A program made the translations under genes and the position numbers. From assembly GCA_018402255.1 (NCBI GenBank), contig JAGYIS010000004.1, positions 434,001-498,000 of the forward strand: a stretch of 64,000 nucleotides of DNA. Direction: 5' to 3'. Shown one piece after another: positions 61,646 through 64,000 of this stretch (its first letter is position 1; each line of letters begins with the position of its first letter). The notes beneath the pieces were generated by a model that had not been told where the DNA came from, searched no databases, and saw nothing but the letters and a program-made list of their open reading frames with translations. The DNA comes from Marinobacter sp. GTDB lineage: Bacteria > Pseudomonadota > Gammaproteobacteria > Pseudomonadales > Oleiphilaceae.

Positions 61646-62903
61646 ATGGATGTAGCAGCCTACATGGCAGAGCTTGGTCGACAGGCAAGGGCCGCGGCCA
61701 GGGACGTTGCCCGATCAACCACAGCGGTGCGCAATCAGGCTCTGCTGGCGACAGCCAGTGCTCTGGATGAGGCCCGCCAGGAGCTGGCTCTGGCCAATCA
61801 GAAGGATCTGGACAAGGGGCGGGAAAACGGCCTTGACGAGGCCATGCTGGATCGCCTGGAGCTCACCGAAGCGCGCATCGATAATATGATCGAGGGTTTG
61901 CGGCAGGTGGCTGGCCTGCCGGATCCGATCGGGGTAATTACCGACATGACCTATCGCCCTTCCGGCATCCAGGTGGGCAAGATGCGGGTGCCGCTCGGGA
62001 GTCATTGGCATTATTTACGAATCGCGCCCCAACGTGACCGTTGAGGCGGCCAGTCTGTGCCTGAAGTCTGGTAATGCCACCATTTTGCGCGGTGGCTCTG
62101 AAGCTATTCACTCGAATCAGGCCATCGCGGCTTGCCTGGCTATCGGGCTGGCCTCCGTCGGTTTGCCAGAGGCGGCGGTGCAGGTTGTAAAGACCACCGA
62201 TCGGGCGGCAGTGGGCGAGCTGATCACCATGCCAGAGTATGTCGATGTGATTGTGCCTCGGGGTGGTAAGGGGCTGATCGAGCGGATCAGCCGCGATGCC
62301 AGGGTGCCGGTCATCAAACATCTGGATGGCGTGTGCCATGTTTACATCGACAGTCACGCTGATCCGGAAAAGGCCTTGAACGTCGCGGTCAACGCCAAGA
62401 CCCACCGCTACGGCACCTGCAATACCATGGAAACACTGTTGGTGGATCAGGAAATTGCCGACGACATGTTGCCATTGCTGGCGGCGGAGTTTGTTGCCAA
62501 AGGTGTTGAGCTACGGGGCTGTGAACGCACCTGTCAGGTTTTGAGCGGCATCGTGCCCGCCACCGAAGAGGACTGGCATGCCGAGTACCTCGCGCCGATA
62601 TTGGCAGTGCGGGTTGTCGATGGCCTGGACGGAGCGATTGATCACATCAACCATTACAGTTCGCAGCACACTGACAGCATCATCACGGAAAACTACACCC
62701 GGGCCCGCCGTTTTCTGACCGAGGTGGATTCGAGTTCCGTGATGGTGAACGCCTCTACCCGGTTTGCCGATGGCTTCGAGTACGGCTTGGGCGCCGAAAT
62801 CGGCATCTCCACCGACAAGATACACGCCCGCGGGCCGGTGGGTCTGGAAGGTCTAACGTCACAGAAATACGTGGTCTTTGGCGACGGCCACGTGCGGGCC
62901 TGA
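61646..62903 (+). CDS. proA: gamma-glutamyl phosphate reductase, frame broken by one extra base
   Basis: Restored length 418 residues (E. coli 417). Second step of proline synthesis, NADPH-dependent. The first frame runs to KMRVPLG, then the next continues as [20 protein letters not shown]. One extra A at 62000 (CTC-GGG-A-GTC) accounts for it. The catalytic Cys is in [15 protein letters not shown] and substrate-binding [19 protein letters not shown] (in part) is complete. Loss of ProA gives proline auxotrophy, so a real mutation is possible but sequence error fits better. nadD follows 4 bp later. Confidence 0.92.
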
Positions 62904-62907
62904 CATC

Positions 62908-63558
62908 ATGCATGTGATCTACGGCGGCACCTTTGACCCGATCCACCACGGCCATCTTCGCCTTGCGCTGGAGATTTCCGACGCGCTCTCGGTGGATCAG
63001 GTTCACCTTGTGCCGTGCCATATTCCACCCCACCGGGGCAGCACTGGCGCGACGTCTGAGCAGCGGTTGGAGTTAATACGCCTGGCGATAGGCGGCGAGA
63101 GCCGGTTGTGTGTGGATGATCGGGAGTTGCGCCGTGCTGGTGCTTCTTTCACGGCAGACACCCTCCGGCAATTGCGCGCAGAGTCAGGGCCGAACCAGCC
63201 GCTGGTCATGGTGGTCGGGACGGATGCGTTTGCTGCGTTCGACCGCTGGCGGGACTGGATGGATATACCCGCACTTGCTCATATTGTGGTGGTGCAGCGT
63301 CCGGGAGCGGATATTCCGCTGGGCAGTGAAGCCGCCCGTTTGTTGTCTGAGCGTCGGGCGACCGACCCGGATGCCCTGAAAACAAGTCCTTGCGGCGCCG
63401 TTCTGCAGCTTGATCCGCCCTTGCTGGATATCTCGGCCACCGGTATCCGCCATCGGATCGCCAACGGCCGCTCTCCCCGCTATCTGACGCCTGACCCGGT
63501 ATGGCAAAGAATTCAGTCCCTTCGCCTTTATGGAGCGTGCCCCGCCGGGAACTTTTAG
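62908..63558 (+). CDS. nadD: nicotinate-nucleotide adenylyltransferase
   Basis: 216 residues. Adenylates NaMN in NAD synthesis. [20 protein letters not shown] holds the nucleotidyltransferase T/HxGH motif, [10 protein letters not shown] and [13 protein letters not shown] the substrate site, and [20 protein letters not shown] the ISSTxIR-like end. ATG 62908 chosen, 4 bp after proA; the longer frame overlaps proA without homology. Confidence 0.96.
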   Translation: MHVIYGGTFDPIHHGHLRLALEISDALSVDQVHLVPCHIPPHRGSTGATSEQRLELIRLAIGGESRLCVDDRELRRAGASFTADTLRQLRAESGPNQPLVMVVGTDAFAAFDRWRDWMDIPALAHIVVVQRPGADIPLGSEAARLLSERRATDPDALKTSPCGAVLQLDPPLLDISATGIRHRIANGRSPRYLTPDPVWQRIQSLRLYGACPAGNF

Positions 63559-63628
63559 TGATACAATCGCGTCTGAATATCACTTATCGGGTGGCCTTTC
63601 TGGCCAAAGCCCGGACTACAGGGTAATT

Positions 63629-63979
63629 ATGCAGGCAGAACAACTGAAAGATCTGGTCGTAACCGCACTTGAAAACATCAAGGCACAGGATGTCAGCGTG
63701 ATTGATGTCCGTGATCGTACCAGCGTCACTGATTACATGGTGCTTGCATCCGGTACCTCCAGTCGTCACGTTAAATCTCTGGCGGATTCTGTCGTCTCTG
63801 ATGCCAAAGACCAGGGCGTAAAAGCGAATAATGTCGAAGGCGCTGGCGGTAGCGACTGGATTCTTGTGGATCTGGGCGATGTAGTAGTGCATCTGATGAT
63901 GCCTGCGGCTCGCGAATTCTACGATCTGGAGCGCTTTTGGCGGGATGCTCCAGACGTGGGTGCAGCGGGTAGCGAGTAA
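63629..63979 (+). CDS. rsfS: ribosome silencing factor RsfS
   Basis: 116 residues. It binds L14 and blocks subunit joining in stationary phase. [41 protein letters not shown] and [23 protein letters not shown] (in part) are the family sequence. nadD-rsfS-rlmH is a widespread order. Confidence 0.96.
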   Translation: MQAEQLKDLVVTALENIKAQDVSVIDVRDRTSVTDYMVLASGTSSRHVKSLADSVVSDAKDQGVKANNVEGAGGSDWILVDLGDVVVHLMMPAAREFYDLERFWRDAPDVGAAGSE

Positions 63980-63981
63980 TC

Positions 63982-64000
63982 ATGAAACTGCGTCTGATCT
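63982..64000 (+). CDS. rlmH: 23S rRNA pseudouridine-1915 N3-methyltransferase RlmH, first residues only
   Basis: Only MKLRLI is in the window; ATG is 2 bp after rsfS. RlmH usually starts MKL(Q/R)L(I/V) and follows rsfS, so the call is mostly from position. Confidence 0.72.

Overview
The window is a chromosomal segment of a gammaproteobacterium of the Marinobacter/Pseudomonas type, most likely Marinobacter. The reasons are: moderately high GC; a full pseudomonad-like order of rplM-rpsI-petABC-sspAB, diaA-yraN-lpoA / rsmI-rnpB-mraZ and the complete dcw cluster followed by lpxC-dciA-M23 peptidase-secA-argJ-Nudix; and proteins that read as typical for that group. No prophage, insertion sequence, CRISPR array, tRNA or rRNA gene was seen. 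The window is almost entirely housekeeping; the unusual material lies between about 47 and 62 kb.

Layout. 1-4.8 kb: 3' part of leuA, a divergent holD (DNA polymerase III psi), rimI, prfC and a TatD-family nuclease. 4.8-9.8 kb: rplM-rpsI, the cytochrome bc1 operon petABC, and sspA-sspB. 9.8-12.7 kb (minus strand): lpoA-yraN-diaA. 12.8-14.1 kb: rsmI and the RNase P RNA gene. 14.3-32.5 kb: the division/cell-wall (dcw) cluster mraZ to ftsZ, with a four-copy 10-bp-spaced MraZ operator, then lpxC. 32.5-40.6 kb: dciA, an M23 peptidase, secA, argJ, a Nudix-ThiE fusion, moaC and ribA. 40.6-44.7 kb (minus): xseB-ispA-dxs and an NRDE protein. 44.8-48.1 kb: a TauE-type permease, lgt, thyA and folA; a pair of large related palindromes separates thyA from folA. 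48.1-54.1 kb: deaD, a thioesterase-like gene, a haloalkane-dehalogenase homologue whose nucleophile position is Asn, two small unknown proteins, an AI-2E family permease and a small secreted protein. 54.2-64 kb: ilvD, a cNMP/HDOD protein, a stand-alone Lon N-domain protein, a three-gene operon (two membrane proteins with degenerate GGDEF domains plus a DedA-PAP2 fusion), then proA-nadD-rsfS-rlmH.

Two things stand out. First, the three-gene operon at 58.05-61.51 kb: both GGDEF domains have lost the catalytic motif and the first metal Asp, but both keep an RxxD inhibitory-site motif at exactly the canonical distance. They look like a tandem pair of membrane c-di-GMP receptors, translationally coupled to a membrane protein that joins a DedA lipid-scramblase-like domain to a PAP2 lipid phosphatase. 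Second, six genes (rsmI, murF, the thioesterase, the HDOD gene, the DedA-PAP2 gene and proA) each carry a break in frame explained by exactly one extra base. murF is normally essential, so sequence error is the likeliest cause, but the uniform direction of the change deserves a check on the raw reads.
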